A DNA stretch of 12,040 nucleotides from JAEMQF01 sp031419715 (lineage in GTDB: Bacteria > Pseudomonadota > Gammaproteobacteria > Burkholderiales > Burkholderiaceae_C), in contig JANOLJ010000069.1 in assembly GCA_031419715.1 (NCBI GenBank), positions 1 through 12,040 of the forward strand, written 5' to 3'. How positions within the stretch are numbered: position 1 is the stretch's first letter; each line of letters starts with the position of its first letter. Shown here in pieces: positions 1-7,632 of this stretch. The notes beneath the pieces were generated by a model that was given only the letters and a program-made list of their open reading frames with translations, was not told the DNA's origin and ran no database searches. The translations under genes and the position numbers were made by a program.

Positions 1-54
1 GGCCGCAGCCACCACGTTCACCGCCTTGACCGGCGCCAATTTGTGCTCACCCAT
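1..54 (-). CDS. N-terminal fragment of an unidentified protein (runs off the window)
   Basis: An ATG on the minus strand at 54..52 opens a frame that stays open for 18 codons to the window edge (MGEHKLAPVKAVNVVAAA). A strong Shine-Dalgarno, AGGAGG, lies on the minus strand at 66..61, six bases before the ATG, which makes this a convincing real start. The peptide is too short to assign a family. It has no signal peptide or membrane character in the visible part. It lies 65 bases downstream of the decayed permease on the same strand, so it may be the next gene of an older transport or catabolic operon, but it has its own ribosome site. Confidence 0.6.
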   Translation of the reverse strand, partial: MGEHKLAPVKAVNVVAAA

Positions 55-119
55 CGGGTGCCTCCTCGTGTCGAGATCAAACCCGCGCCAAGTCTACGTT
101 TGCGCCAAGTCGCAGCCGG

Positions 120-527
120 TCAACTGAGGAAAATAGGTTCAAGCGTCCTAACCACCCATCTCACCCGATACCGCGCAAACAAGGTCGCCACCAGCACCGC
201 GATCAACGACGTCGCAACGATCACATCGGCGAGGTACGTCGGCACGCCGATCGCCCGGCTCATGCTGTCGGCGCCCACCAGAATTCCGGCGATGAAGATC
301 GCCGCGGCGAGCACGCCCAGTGGGTTCAGCGCCGCGAGCATCGCGATCACGATGCCGCTGTAGCCGTAGCCGGGGGACATGTTGAGCGTCACATAGCCGG
401 TGCGCCCGGCTACTTCCACCGCGCCGGCCAGGCCCGCGAGTGCGCCCGACTACAGTGCCACGATCAAGGTGGTGCGCAGCGCCGGCACGCCGACGAACGC
501 AGCGGCGCGCGCATTGGCGCCGCTGAT
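120..527 (-). pseudogene. Decayed C-terminal fragment of a BMP-type ABC transporter permease
   Basis: One minus-strand frame from 527 down to the TGA at 122..120 reads as the last ~135 residues of a BPD_transp_2 permease of the nucleoside/BMP group. It opens with GANARAAAFVGVP, continues through GALAGLAGAVEVAGRTGYV and NMSPGYGYSGIVIAMLAALNPLG, and ends near RYRVRW. The matching stretch in the intact permease at 2151-3257 begins GGNARAARLVGLP and continues ACAGLAGGIEVA and GYAGILVAF. Two lesions are visible. A TAG at 452..450 sits where the family usually has Trp or another hydrophobic residue (TGG to TAG is one base change). The first ~60% of the gene is absent: homology stops near 527 and unrelated sequence follows. 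The tail after RYRVRW (VVRTLEPIFLS) is not family-like and may be read-through past a lost stop. It is a paralogue, not a copy, of the operon's permease. Confidence 0.75.
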
Positions 528-596
528 CGGCGACATCGATCGGTCGGGCTTCGGCCCCCACTACGGCGATGCCACGTCCAACCTCGCCGATTTCCG

Positions 597-714
597 GCGC
601 AGGCCTGGGGTCGCGCCGCTGAACTCGCTTCGTTCGCTGCGCTCACTACGCTCAAACAGACGCGGCGAGTCAGTTTTGGATGCGCGCTGGCGCGCGCCGA
701 CCCCAGGCCTGCGC
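597..714. repeat. 118-bp inverted-repeat element with 17-bp arms
   Basis: GCGCAGGCCTGGGGTCG at 597-613 is the exact reverse complement of CGACCCCAGGCCTGCGC at 698-714. Between the arms lies a low-complexity core at 624-653 made of imperfect CGCT/TCG-type units, which reads as ERSERSE-like peptide on the minus strand. No transposase frame is present. The element sits beside the broken 5' end of the permease fragment. Cores of this style are, from memory, common in intergenic regions of Comamonadaceae, so this is probably one copy of a dispersed non-coding repeat family or a non-autonomous element. I cannot count genomic copies from this window. Confidence 0.7.
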
Positions 715-739
715 GGATCAAAGCCCCAGAAGTCGCCTC

Positions 740-758
740 CGGCGGGTGCCGCCCGCCG
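740..758. repeat. Short GC-rich hairpin in the intergenic region
   Basis: CGGCGGG (740-746) and CCCGCCG (752-758) are perfect 7-bp complementary arms around a 5-base loop. There is no following T-run on either strand, so it is not a convincing intrinsic terminator. It may be part of the repeat-rich patch that starts at 597. The rest of 528-793 has no gene I can support; open frames there are repeat-derived. Confidence 0.4.
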
Positions 759-792
759 CGCTACGCCACCGACCGCCCGCATGCCCCGCCCA

Positions 793-861
793 CGCACCAT
801 CTTGGATTGAGCGTGTCCGGCAACGATCGCTTCCGGTGCGACAGCCTGCGAGCTTGGTGCG
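793..861 (+). promoter_or_regulatory. Possible NtrC-like activator half-sites upstream of the sigma-54 promoter
   Basis: The NtrC consensus is close to TGCACCA-N3-TGGTGCA. Partial matches occur as CGCACCA (793-799), CGGTGCG (834-840) and TGGTGCG (855-861). Each is a half-site; the opposite halves are poor. The last two share GGTGCG exactly 21 bases apart, about two helical turns. They lie roughly 55-125 bases upstream of the predicted transcription start, a usual place for sigma-54 activator sites. GC-rich sequence gives such hexamers by chance, so this is tentative. Confidence 0.25.
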
Positions 862-888
862 CGCGGGCCAGGATTTACGCGCAAAACC

Positions 889-905
889 TTGGCACATCGC
901 TTGCT
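889..905 (+). promoter_or_regulatory. Sigma-54 (RpoN) promoter of the operon
   Basis: The sequence TTGGCACATCGCTTGCT aligns with the sigma-54 consensus YTGGCACGNNNNTTGCW. The GG (891-892) and GC (903-904) are 12 bases apart as required, and 11 of the 12 specified positions from TGGCACG to TTGCW match; the only miss is A for G at 896. The start of transcription should fall near 915-917, about 67 bases before the first gene. I see no comparable sigma-70 pair nearby. Sigma-54 control fits nitrogen-scavenging genes activated by NtrC. The motif is seen; its use is inferred. Confidence 0.75.
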
Positions 906-915
906 GGTATACCAG
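904..915. promoter_or_regulatory. Palindromic operator, probably for the GntR/FCD regulator
   Basis: CTGGTATACCAG is a perfect 12-bp palindrome starting at the -12 element of the sigma-54 promoter and ending at about -1. Its TGGTATA half is like the elements bound by FCD-subfamily GntR proteins such as NanR. A related GGTACA lies 12 bases further on (918-923 against GGTATA at 906-911). A protein bound here would block promoter melting. The regulator encoded at 10550-11377 is the obvious candidate, but the pairing is inferred. Confidence 0.6.
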
Positions 916-982
916 TCGGTACATCAAACCGAGTGCCGTTTCGGCGCCTCACCCCTACATCCCCGGCCCACCAGGAGAACCC

Positions 983-2110
983 ATGGCATACACAGATTTC
1001 AGTCGTCGCGATGTTCTGAAGCAACTTGGCGCCGCGGGCCTTGCCGCGGGCGCGGCAAGCTGGTCGGGCCTGGCCGCGGCGCAGGCGCCGATCACGGTGG
1101 GCTTCATCTATGTCGGCCCCAAGGACGACTTCGGCTACAACCAGGCGCAGGCCGAATCGGTGGCCGAGATCAAGAAGATCGCCGGCATCAAGGCGGTGGA
1201 AGAAGAGAACGTGCCCGAAACGGCGGGCGTGCAAAAGACGATGCAGGGCATGATCGCGCAAGACGGCGCCACGCTGCTGTTCCCCACCTCGTTCGGCTAC
1301 TTCGACCCGCACATGCTGGCCGTGGCGGGCAAGAACCCGAACGTGCGCTTTGCCCACTGCGGCGGCATGTGGACCGATGGCAAACACCCGAAGAACACCG
1401 GCAGCTTCTTCGGCTACATCGACGAAGGCCAGTACCTCAATGGCGTGATCGCCGGCCACATGAGCAAGAGCAAGAAGCTCGGCTTCGTGGCCGCCAAGCC
1501 GATCCCGCAGGTGCTGCGCAACATCAATGCGTTCACGCTCGGCGCGCGCTCGGTGGACCCGACGATCACGACCACGGTGATCTTCACCGGCGATTGGTCG
1601 ATGGCGGTGAAAGAAGCCGAGGCCACGAACAGCCTGGCCGACCAGGGCGCCGATGTGTTCACGATGCATGTGGACGGCCCCAAGGTGGTGGTGGAGACCG
1701 CAGCCAAACGCGGCAAGTTCGTCTGCGGCTACCACGCCAGCCAGGCCAAGCTCGCCCCCAATGCCTATCTGACTGGCGCGGAGTGGAACTGGATCACCGC
1801 CTACAAACAGATCATCGACGCCGCCCGCGGCGGCAAGCCGCACCCGAACTTCGTGCGCGGTGGCTTGAAGGAAGGCTTCGTCAAGGCATCGGCCTACGGC
1901 GCGATGGTGCCCGAGGGCGCGCGCAAGAAGGCCGACGAAATGAAGGCCGCGATGATCGCCGGCAAATTTGACATCTTCAAGGGCGGCACGGCTGGCTTGA
2001 AAGACAACACCGGCAAGGTCGTGATCCCGGCGGGCAAGTCATTCAAGCAGACCGACCCCGAGCTCGAAGGCATGAACTACCTGGTGGAAGGAGTGATCGG
2101 CAAAGCCTGA
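983..2110 (+). CDS. BMP-family ABC transporter substrate-binding protein (Tat-exported)
   Basis: This 375-residue protein is the periplasmic receptor of the ABC importer encoded downstream. The start is the ATG at 983, with AGGAG at 973-977 and a 5-base gap; upstream in-frame codons lie in the control region and are not coding. The N-terminus carries a twin-arginine motif (SRRDVLK, residues 7-13), an alanine-rich hydrophobic stretch to about residue 33, and a likely cleavage site at AQA (33-35). The mature part begins PITVGFIYVGPKDDFGYNQ, the usual opening of Bmp/Med (PF02608) receptors; later PTSFGYFD, GYIDEGQYLNGVIAG and ADVFTMHVDGPKVVV fit the family. Family members bind nucleosides, purines and related compounds. 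From the operon I infer a ureido ligand (biuret, triuret) or a heterocycle that yields one. As first gene it follows the sigma-54 promoter directly. Confidence 0.9.
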   Translation: MAYTDFSRRDVLKQLGAAGLAAGAASWSGLAAAQAPITVGFIYVGPKDDFGYNQAQAESVAEIKKIAGIKAVEEENVPETAGVQKTMQGMIAQDGATLLFPTSFGYFDPHMLAVAGKNPNVRFAHCGGMWTDGKHPKNTGSFFGYIDEGQYLNGVIAGHMSKSKKLGFVAAKPIPQVLRNINAFTLGARSVDPTITTTVIFTGDWSMAVKEAEATNSLADQGADVFTMHVDGPKVVVETAAKRGKFVCGYHASQAKLAPNAYLTGAEWNWITAYKQIIDAARGGKPHPNFVRGGLKEGFVKASAYGAMVPEGARKKADEMKAAMIAGKFDIFKGGTAGLKDNTGKVVIPAGKSFKQTDPELEGMNYLVEGVIGKA

Positions 2111-2111
2111 T

Positions 2112-2147
2112 CGCGCCGCAGCAACTTCACCTGCTCGCCACGGCGCG
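2112..2147 (+). other. mRNA stem-loop between binding-protein and permease genes
   Basis: CGCGCCG (2112-2118) pairs perfectly with CGGCGCG (2141-2147), and AGCA (2120-2123) can pair with TGCT (2132-2135) inside. There is no T-run after it. A stem right after a binding-protein gene commonly protects its mRNA and lowers expression of the permease genes downstream; that role is inferred. It ends three bases before the next ATG and could mask that start, which has no clear Shine-Dalgarno. Confidence 0.4.
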
Positions 2148-2150
2148 GCC

Positions 2151-3257
2151 ATGACGCTGTCGGAACCCGCCCGCGACGCCATCGAATCCGTGGCCCTGCC
2201 GTTGCTGGCCATGGCCGGCGCGCTGTTGCTCTTCGGCGTCTTCATCTGGGCCGGTGGCAAAGACCCTTTGACGGCGTGGATGCTGCTGTTCAAGGGCGCG
2301 TTCGGCGACTGGTTTTCGTGGCAAAACACGCTGCAGCGCGCCGCGCCGTTGATGCTGACGGCCTTGTGCGTGGCCATCCCCGCGCGCGCCGGGCTGACCA
2401 TCATCGGCGGCGAAGGCGCGCTGGTGCTGGGCGCGCTGGCCTGCGCGGGCTTGCCTTATCTCTTCGCGCCGCCCGGCAACTGGGTCGGCTCGGCGATGCT
2501 GCTGCTCGCCGCGGCGCTGGCCGGTGCGCTGTGGATCGCGCTGGCCGGCGCGCTGCGCCAGTACCGTGGCGTGAACGAAACCATCAGCAGCCTGTTGCTG
2601 GCCTACACCGCCATCGCGCTGTTCAAGCACTTTGTCGAAGGGCCGATGCGCGACCCGGCAAGCTTGAACAAACCTTCCACCCGGCCGATCGACGAAGCGC
2701 TGCGCATCGGCGGGCTGTTCGGCACCGACATTCACTGGGGCCTGGTCTACGGCCTGGTGGCCTGCGTGCTGCTGGGGCTGTGGCTGTTCTTTTCCACCAG
2801 CGGCTTCGCCACCCGGGTGGTCGGTGGCAATGCGCGCGCGGCGCGGCTGGTCGGGCTGCCCAGCGCGCGCATCATCGTCACCGCATGCGCGATCGGCGGT
2901 GCGTGCGCCGGCCTGGCGGGTGGCATTGAAGTGGCGGCGGTGCACACCTCGGCGAATGCGTCGCTGATCGCGGGCCTGGGTTATGCCGGCATTCTTGTGG
3001 CGTTCGTTGCGCGCCAGAACCCATGGGTCATCATCCCGGTGGCCGTGCTGTTCGGCGGCTTCGGCTCGGCCGGCAGCTTGTTGCAGCGGCGCATGGACGT
3101 GCCAGACGCCTCGGTGCTGGTGCTGCAAGGGTTTGCGTTCCTGCTGATCCTGGCGAGCGAGGCCTTGCGCGGCAGGCTGTTCATGCCGCGGGCGCCCGTG
3201 GCGTTGACGCCGGCCATGCATTTGCCGACCGTCATCAAGGCGAGCGCCGCGCCATGA
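2151..3257 (+). CDS. ABC transporter permease, BPD_transp_2 family (first subunit)
   Basis: This 368-residue inner-membrane subunit forms half of the transport channel. It is rich in long hydrophobic segments; roughly eight to ten can be picked out, for example at 14-34, 113-135, 195-215, 242-262, 291-310 and 322-338. Family marks are GGEGALVLGAL (86-96), RGVNETISSLLL (139-150) and GGNARAARLVGLP (225-237). Length and motif order match the longer permease of BMP-type (nucleoside-like) importers. The ATG at 2151 is the only start codon after the previous stop, 40 bases upstream, and has no obvious Shine-Dalgarno, so translation may depend on the preceding gene or hairpin. Its stop overlaps the next ATG (ATGA at 3254), which implies coupled translation with its partner permease. 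The substrate cannot be read from the sequence. Confidence 0.9.
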   Translation: MTLSEPARDAIESVALPLLAMAGALLLFGVFIWAGGKDPLTAWMLLFKGAFGDWFSWQNTLQRAAPLMLTALCVAIPARAGLTIIGGEGALVLGALACAGLPYLFAPPGNWVGSAMLLLAAALAGALWIALAGALRQYRGVNETISSLLLAYTAIALFKHFVEGPMRDPASLNKPSTRPIDEALRIGGLFGTDIHWGLVYGLVACVLLGLWLFFSTSGFATRVVGGNARAARLVGLPSARIIVTACAIGGACAGLAGGIEVAAVHTSANASLIAGLGYAGILVAFVARQNPWVIIPVAVLFGGFGSAGSLLQRRMDVPDASVLVLQGFAFLLILASEALRGRLFMPRAPVALTPAMHLPTVIKASAAP

Positions 3258-4189
3258 CCACCGAAATGGACGGTCTGACGCTGGCGTTGAACCTGCTCGT
3301 CGCCGTGCTGGGCGGGGCGATTCGGGTGGGCACGCCGTTCCTGATGGTCAGCTTGGCCGAATGCATCACCGAAAAATCGGGCCGCATCAACCTCGGCCTG
3401 GAGGGCGTGCTGGTGTTCTCGGCGATGGCCGGGTTTGGTGGCGCCTACCTCAGCGGCTCGCCCTGGGTCGGTGTGTTCGTCGCCAGCCTGTCCGGTGCCC
3501 TGCTGGCGTTGCTGCACGGGCTGGTGTGCTCGTTGCCGCGAGTCAACGACATAGCAGCCGGCATTGCGCTGATGTTGCTCGGCAGTGGCTTGGCGTTCTA
3601 TCTGGGCAAAGGGCTGATCCAGCCGCAGGCGCCGCAGATTCCTTCGCTGTCGCTGGGCGACTGGAGCAGTTCGGCGCAGATCAAGTCGGCCCTGCAGATC
3701 AACCTGCTGTTCCCGCTGGGTGTGCTGCTCGCCGCGCTGCTGGCCTGGGGCTTCAAGTCGACCCGCTGGGGCCTGCTGCTGCGCATGGCGGGCGATTCGA
3801 GCGACGCGGCGCGCGCGCTCGGCTACTCGGTGAACGGCATTCGCATCGTGGCCACCACTGTGGGCGGGTTCATCGCCGGGCTGGGCGGCGCGTCGCTGTC
3901 GCTGTACTACCCCGGCAGCTGGAATGAAGGGCTGTCCAGCGGGCAAGGGTTGATCGCGGTGGCGCTGGTGATCTTTGCGCGCTGGAACCCCATGCGCTGC
4001 TTGTGGGCGGCGTTGCTGTTCGGCGGTGCGGGTGCGCTCGGGCCGGCGTTGCAATCGGTGGGCATCAGCTGGGGCTACTACCTGTTCAACGCGGTGCCCT
4101 ACGTGCTGACGCTGGCGATTCTGATCTGGACCTGCTCGCCGCGCCGCGGCTTGCAAGGCGCGCCGGTGGAGTTGGGAGTGTCTCGATGA
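3254..4189 (+). CDS. ABC transporter permease, BPD_transp_2 family (second subunit)
   Basis: This 311-residue membrane protein is the partner of the permease just upstream. The signature EKSGRINLGLEG (40-51) is the clearest mark of the shorter permease of BMP-type importers. A cytoplasmic loop, AGDSSDAARALGYSVNGIR (179-197), is where such subunits contact the ATPase. Hydrophobic segments fall around 12-32, 51-66, 72-92, 101-118, 150-166, 198-218, 232-245, 250-266 and 276-293. The start is set at 3254 by the ATGA overlap with the upstream stop; the longer open frame reaching back to 3023 is a shadow of the first permease. Its own stop at 4187-4189 overlaps the ATG of a ten-codon open frame that leads into the amidase gene. 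The ATPase is not adjacent but lies two genes downstream. Confidence 0.9.
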   Translation: MTTEMDGLTLALNLLVAVLGGAIRVGTPFLMVSLAECITEKSGRINLGLEGVLVFSAMAGFGGAYLSGSPWVGVFVASLSGALLALLHGLVCSLPRVNDIAAGIALMLLGSGLAFYLGKGLIQPQAPQIPSLSLGDWSSSAQIKSALQINLLFPLGVLLAALLAWGFKSTRWGLLLRMAGDSSDAARALGYSVNGIRIVATTVGGFIAGLGGASLSLYYPGSWNEGLSSGQGLIAVALVIFARWNPMRCLWAALLFGGAGALGPALQSVGISWGYYLFNAVPYVLTLAILIWTCSPRRGLQGAPVELGVSR

Positions 4190-4218
4190 AACGAACCACG
4201 ACAAGGAGCAACACATGA
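4186..4218 (+). CDS. Possible ten-codon coupling peptide (MKRTTTRSNT)
   Basis: An ATG at 4186 overlaps the permease stop (ATGA 4186-4189). Its frame ends at a TGA at 4216-4218 that overlaps the amidase ATG (ATGA 4215-4218). This exactly bridges the 25-base gap between the two genes and contains the amidase Shine-Dalgarno AAGGAG (4203-4208). It could carry ribosomes from one gene to the next. It may equally be chance in a short spacer; no function for the peptide itself is implied. Confidence 0.3.
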   Translation: MKRTTTRSNT

Positions 4219-5300
4219 GCGGACTCGGCGGCCTGAACAAATCCCCACACGGTGTCGTGCTGGGCCTGGTGCAGTTGCAACTGCCCGTCGTCAAGACGCC
4301 GCGGGACTTGGCGGCGCAGACCGTGCGCATTTGCGACATGGTCGCCAAGGCGCGGCGCAACAACGCAGCGATGGACCTGGTGGTGTTCCCCGAGTATTCG
4401 CTGCACGGCCTGAGCATGGACACGTCCGCCCAGATCATGTGCCGGCTCGACGGCCCCGAGGTGGCCGCGTTCCGCCAAGCCTGCGTTGCCCACAAGATCT
4501 GGGGCTGCTTCTCCATCATGGAGTTCAACCCCGCCGGCAACCCGTACAACAGCGGGCTGATCATCGACGACCAAGGTGTCATCAAGCTCTACTACCGCAA
4601 GCTCCACCCCTGGGTGCCGGTCGAAGCATGGGAGCCCGGCAACCTGGGCATTCCGGTGTGCGACGGGCCGCGCGGCGCGAAGCTGGCACTGATCATCTGC
4701 CACGACGGCATGTTCCCGGAGATGGCGCGCGAGGCCGCTTACAAGGGCGCGGAAATCATCATCCGCACGGCGGGCTATACCGCGCCGATCCGCCACGCCT
4801 GGCGCATCACGAATCAGAGCAACGCCTTCTGCAACCTCGCACAGACCGCCAGCGTGTGCATGTGCGGCAGCGACGGCTCGTTCGACTCGATGGGCGAAGG
4901 CATGTTCTGCAACTTCGACGGCACGGTGATGGTGGAGGGCAGCGGCCGGCCCGACGAAATCATCACCTGCGAGCTGCGGCCCGATCTGGTGCGCGAAGCG
5001 CGCGTGGGTTGGGGCGTGGAGAACAACCTCTATCAGCTCTACCACCGCGGCTACGTGGCGGTGAAAGGCGGCGCGATGGACTGCCCCTACACCTACATGA
5101 CCGACATGGCCGCCAGCCGCTACAAGCTGCCGTGGAACGACCAGGTGCAGGTGACCGACGGCACGTCCTGCGGCTTCGCTGTGCCAGCGCGCCGCTACAT
5201 CGGCGCCGAAGCGCACCCGCTCGTGCCTGACTCTGTGCCTGACGCCGCGCCCAGCAATGTTCCGGCGACGCCCAGCTCTACGTTGAAGAAAGTGGCCTGA
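4215..5300 (+). CDS. amiF: Formamidase-type aliphatic amidase (nitrilase superfamily)
   Basis: A 361-residue cytoplasmic C-N hydrolase closest in pattern to formamidase AmiF (EC 3.5.1.49, formamide to formate and ammonia), with aliphatic amidase AmiE as the alternative. The Glu-Lys-Cys triad is visible: E60 in VVFPEYS, K129 in YYRKLHPW and C162 in IICHDGMFPE, with the accessory Glu E137. FSIMEFNPAGNPYN, REAAYKGAEIIIR, NFDGT and HRGYVAVKGG also follow AmiF. The start at 4215 has AAGGAG six bases upstream. The end carries about 25 extra Pro/Ala/Ser-rich residues beyond the usual C-terminus, probably a disordered tail. It stands between the permeases and the biuret hydrolase, only two bases before the latter. 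Formamide is the default substrate; within this operon an N-formylated urea is an alternative that I infer but cannot show. Confidence 0.85.
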   Translation: MSGLGGLNKSPHGVVLGLVQLQLPVVKTPRDLAAQTVRICDMVAKARRNNAAMDLVVFPEYSLHGLSMDTSAQIMCRLDGPEVAAFRQACVAHKIWGCFSIMEFNPAGNPYNSGLIIDDQGVIKLYYRKLHPWVPVEAWEPGNLGIPVCDGPRGAKLALIICHDGMFPEMAREAAYKGAEIIIRTAGYTAPIRHAWRITNQSNAFCNLAQTASVCMCGSDGSFDSMGEGMFCNFDGTVMVEGSGRPDEIITCELRPDLVREARVGWGVENNLYQLYHRGYVAVKGGAMDCPYTYMTDMAASRYKLPWNDQVQVTDGTSCGFAVPARRYIGAEAHPLVPDSVPDAAPSNVPATPSSTLKKVA

Positions 5301-5302
5301 CC

Positions 5303-6042
5303 ATGGCGACCACCCTGGCGACCACCCTGGCGACCACCCCCGCGCGTTACGCCGCGGCCGAGCCCTACCGCTGGCCTTACGACGGCGACCTGCGCGCCGC
5401 GAACACCGCGCTGATCGTGATCGACATGCAGATTGACTTCTGCGGTGTCGGTGGCTACGTCGACAAGATGGGGTACGATATCTCCCACACCCGCGCGCCG
5501 ATCGAGCCGATCAAGAAACTGCTGGCCGCGATGCGCGCCGCAGGCTGCACCATCATCCACACGCGCGAAGGCCACCGGAGCGACCTCTCGGACCTGGCCG
5601 CCAACAAACGCTGGCGCTCGCGCCAGATCGGCACAGGCGGTGTGGGCATCGGCGATGCCGGCCCGTGCGGGCGCATCCTGGTGCGCGGCGAACCGGGCTG
5701 GGAAATTATCGATGAGCTCAAGCCCCTGCCAGGCGAAGTGGTGATCGACAAACCCGGGAAAGGCTCGTTCTACGCCACCGACCTGGAGCTGGTGCTGCAC
5801 ACCCGTGGCGTTCGCAACCTCGTGCTCACGGGCATCACCACTGACGTGTGCGTGCACACCACGATGCGCGACGCCAACGACCGCGGCTTCGAGTGCCTGA
5901 TCCTGTCCGACTGCACCGGCGCCACCGACCACGGCAACCACCTGGCCGCGCTGAAGATGGTGACGATGCAAGGGGGCGTGTTCGGCGCGGTGTCGAATTC
6001 CGCGGCGCTGATGGAGGCGCTAACTTTCATGTCAACGAGGCC

Positions 6043-6046
<4 letters not shown>
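5303..6046 (+). CDS. biuH: Biuret amidohydrolase (isochorismatase-like cysteine hydrolase)
   Basis: A 247-residue cytoplasmic enzyme that hydrolyses biuret to allophanate and ammonia (EC 3.5.1.84). The catalytic triad is present: D41 in IVIDMQIDF, K150 in VIDKPGKGSF and C183 in GITTDVCVHTTMRDAND. The Lys-Cys spacing of 33 equals that of Rhizobium leguminosarum BiuH (K142, C175). The opening PYRWPYDGDLRAANTAL, GGYVDKMGYD, APIEPIK, ANKRWRS, GPCGRIL and the end CTGATDHGNHLAALKMV and GGVFGAVSNSAAL also follow that enzyme as I remember it, which separates it from RutB and from N-carbamoylsarcosine amidase. The first codons are a 12-base unit repeated three times (MATTLATTLATTPA), not a conserved part of the family. 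It starts two bases after the amidase stop, and its stop overlaps the ATPase ATG. Confidence 0.9.
5304..5339 (+). repeat. Three exact tandem copies of a 12-bp unit at the start of biuH
   Basis: TGGCGACCACCC occurs three times in a row from 5304 to 5339, beginning within the start codon. It codes for the repeated ATTL/ATTP residues. Because the unit is 12 bases, copy-number changes would keep the frame and only alter the length of the N-terminal tail, though mRNA structure around the start codon could change. Confidence 0.9.

Positions 6047-7628
<1,582 letters not shown>

Positions 7629-7632
<4 letters not shown>

Noticed and set aside
624..653. CRISPR-like short repeat array
   Set aside because: The units are imperfect ~9-base repeats without spacers; this is the core of a dispersed intergenic element.
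561..884. Minus-strand open frame with ERSERSERSE peptide
   Set aside because: The repeated peptide comes from the low-complexity core of the inverted-repeat element. There is no ribosome site or family resemblance.
885..913. Sigma-70 promoter using TATACC (908-913) as -10
   Set aside because: No acceptable -35 lies 16-18 bases upstream (AACCTT at 885-890). TTGGCA at 889-894 is only 13 bases away and belongs to the sigma-54 -24 element.
680..982. In-frame N-terminal extension of the binding protein (open frame back to 680)
   Set aside because: It runs through the inverted repeat, sigma-54 promoter and palindrome. The ATG at 983 has a good Shine-Dalgarno and is followed directly by a twin-arginine signal.
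2127..3221. Long minus-strand frame of 364 codons opposite the first permease
   Set aside because: Arg/Gln/His-rich antisense shadow of a GC-rich gene; the plus strand encodes a clear permease. The same applies to long antisense frames at 2981-4585, 4086-5216, 5770-7596 and 8666-10159.
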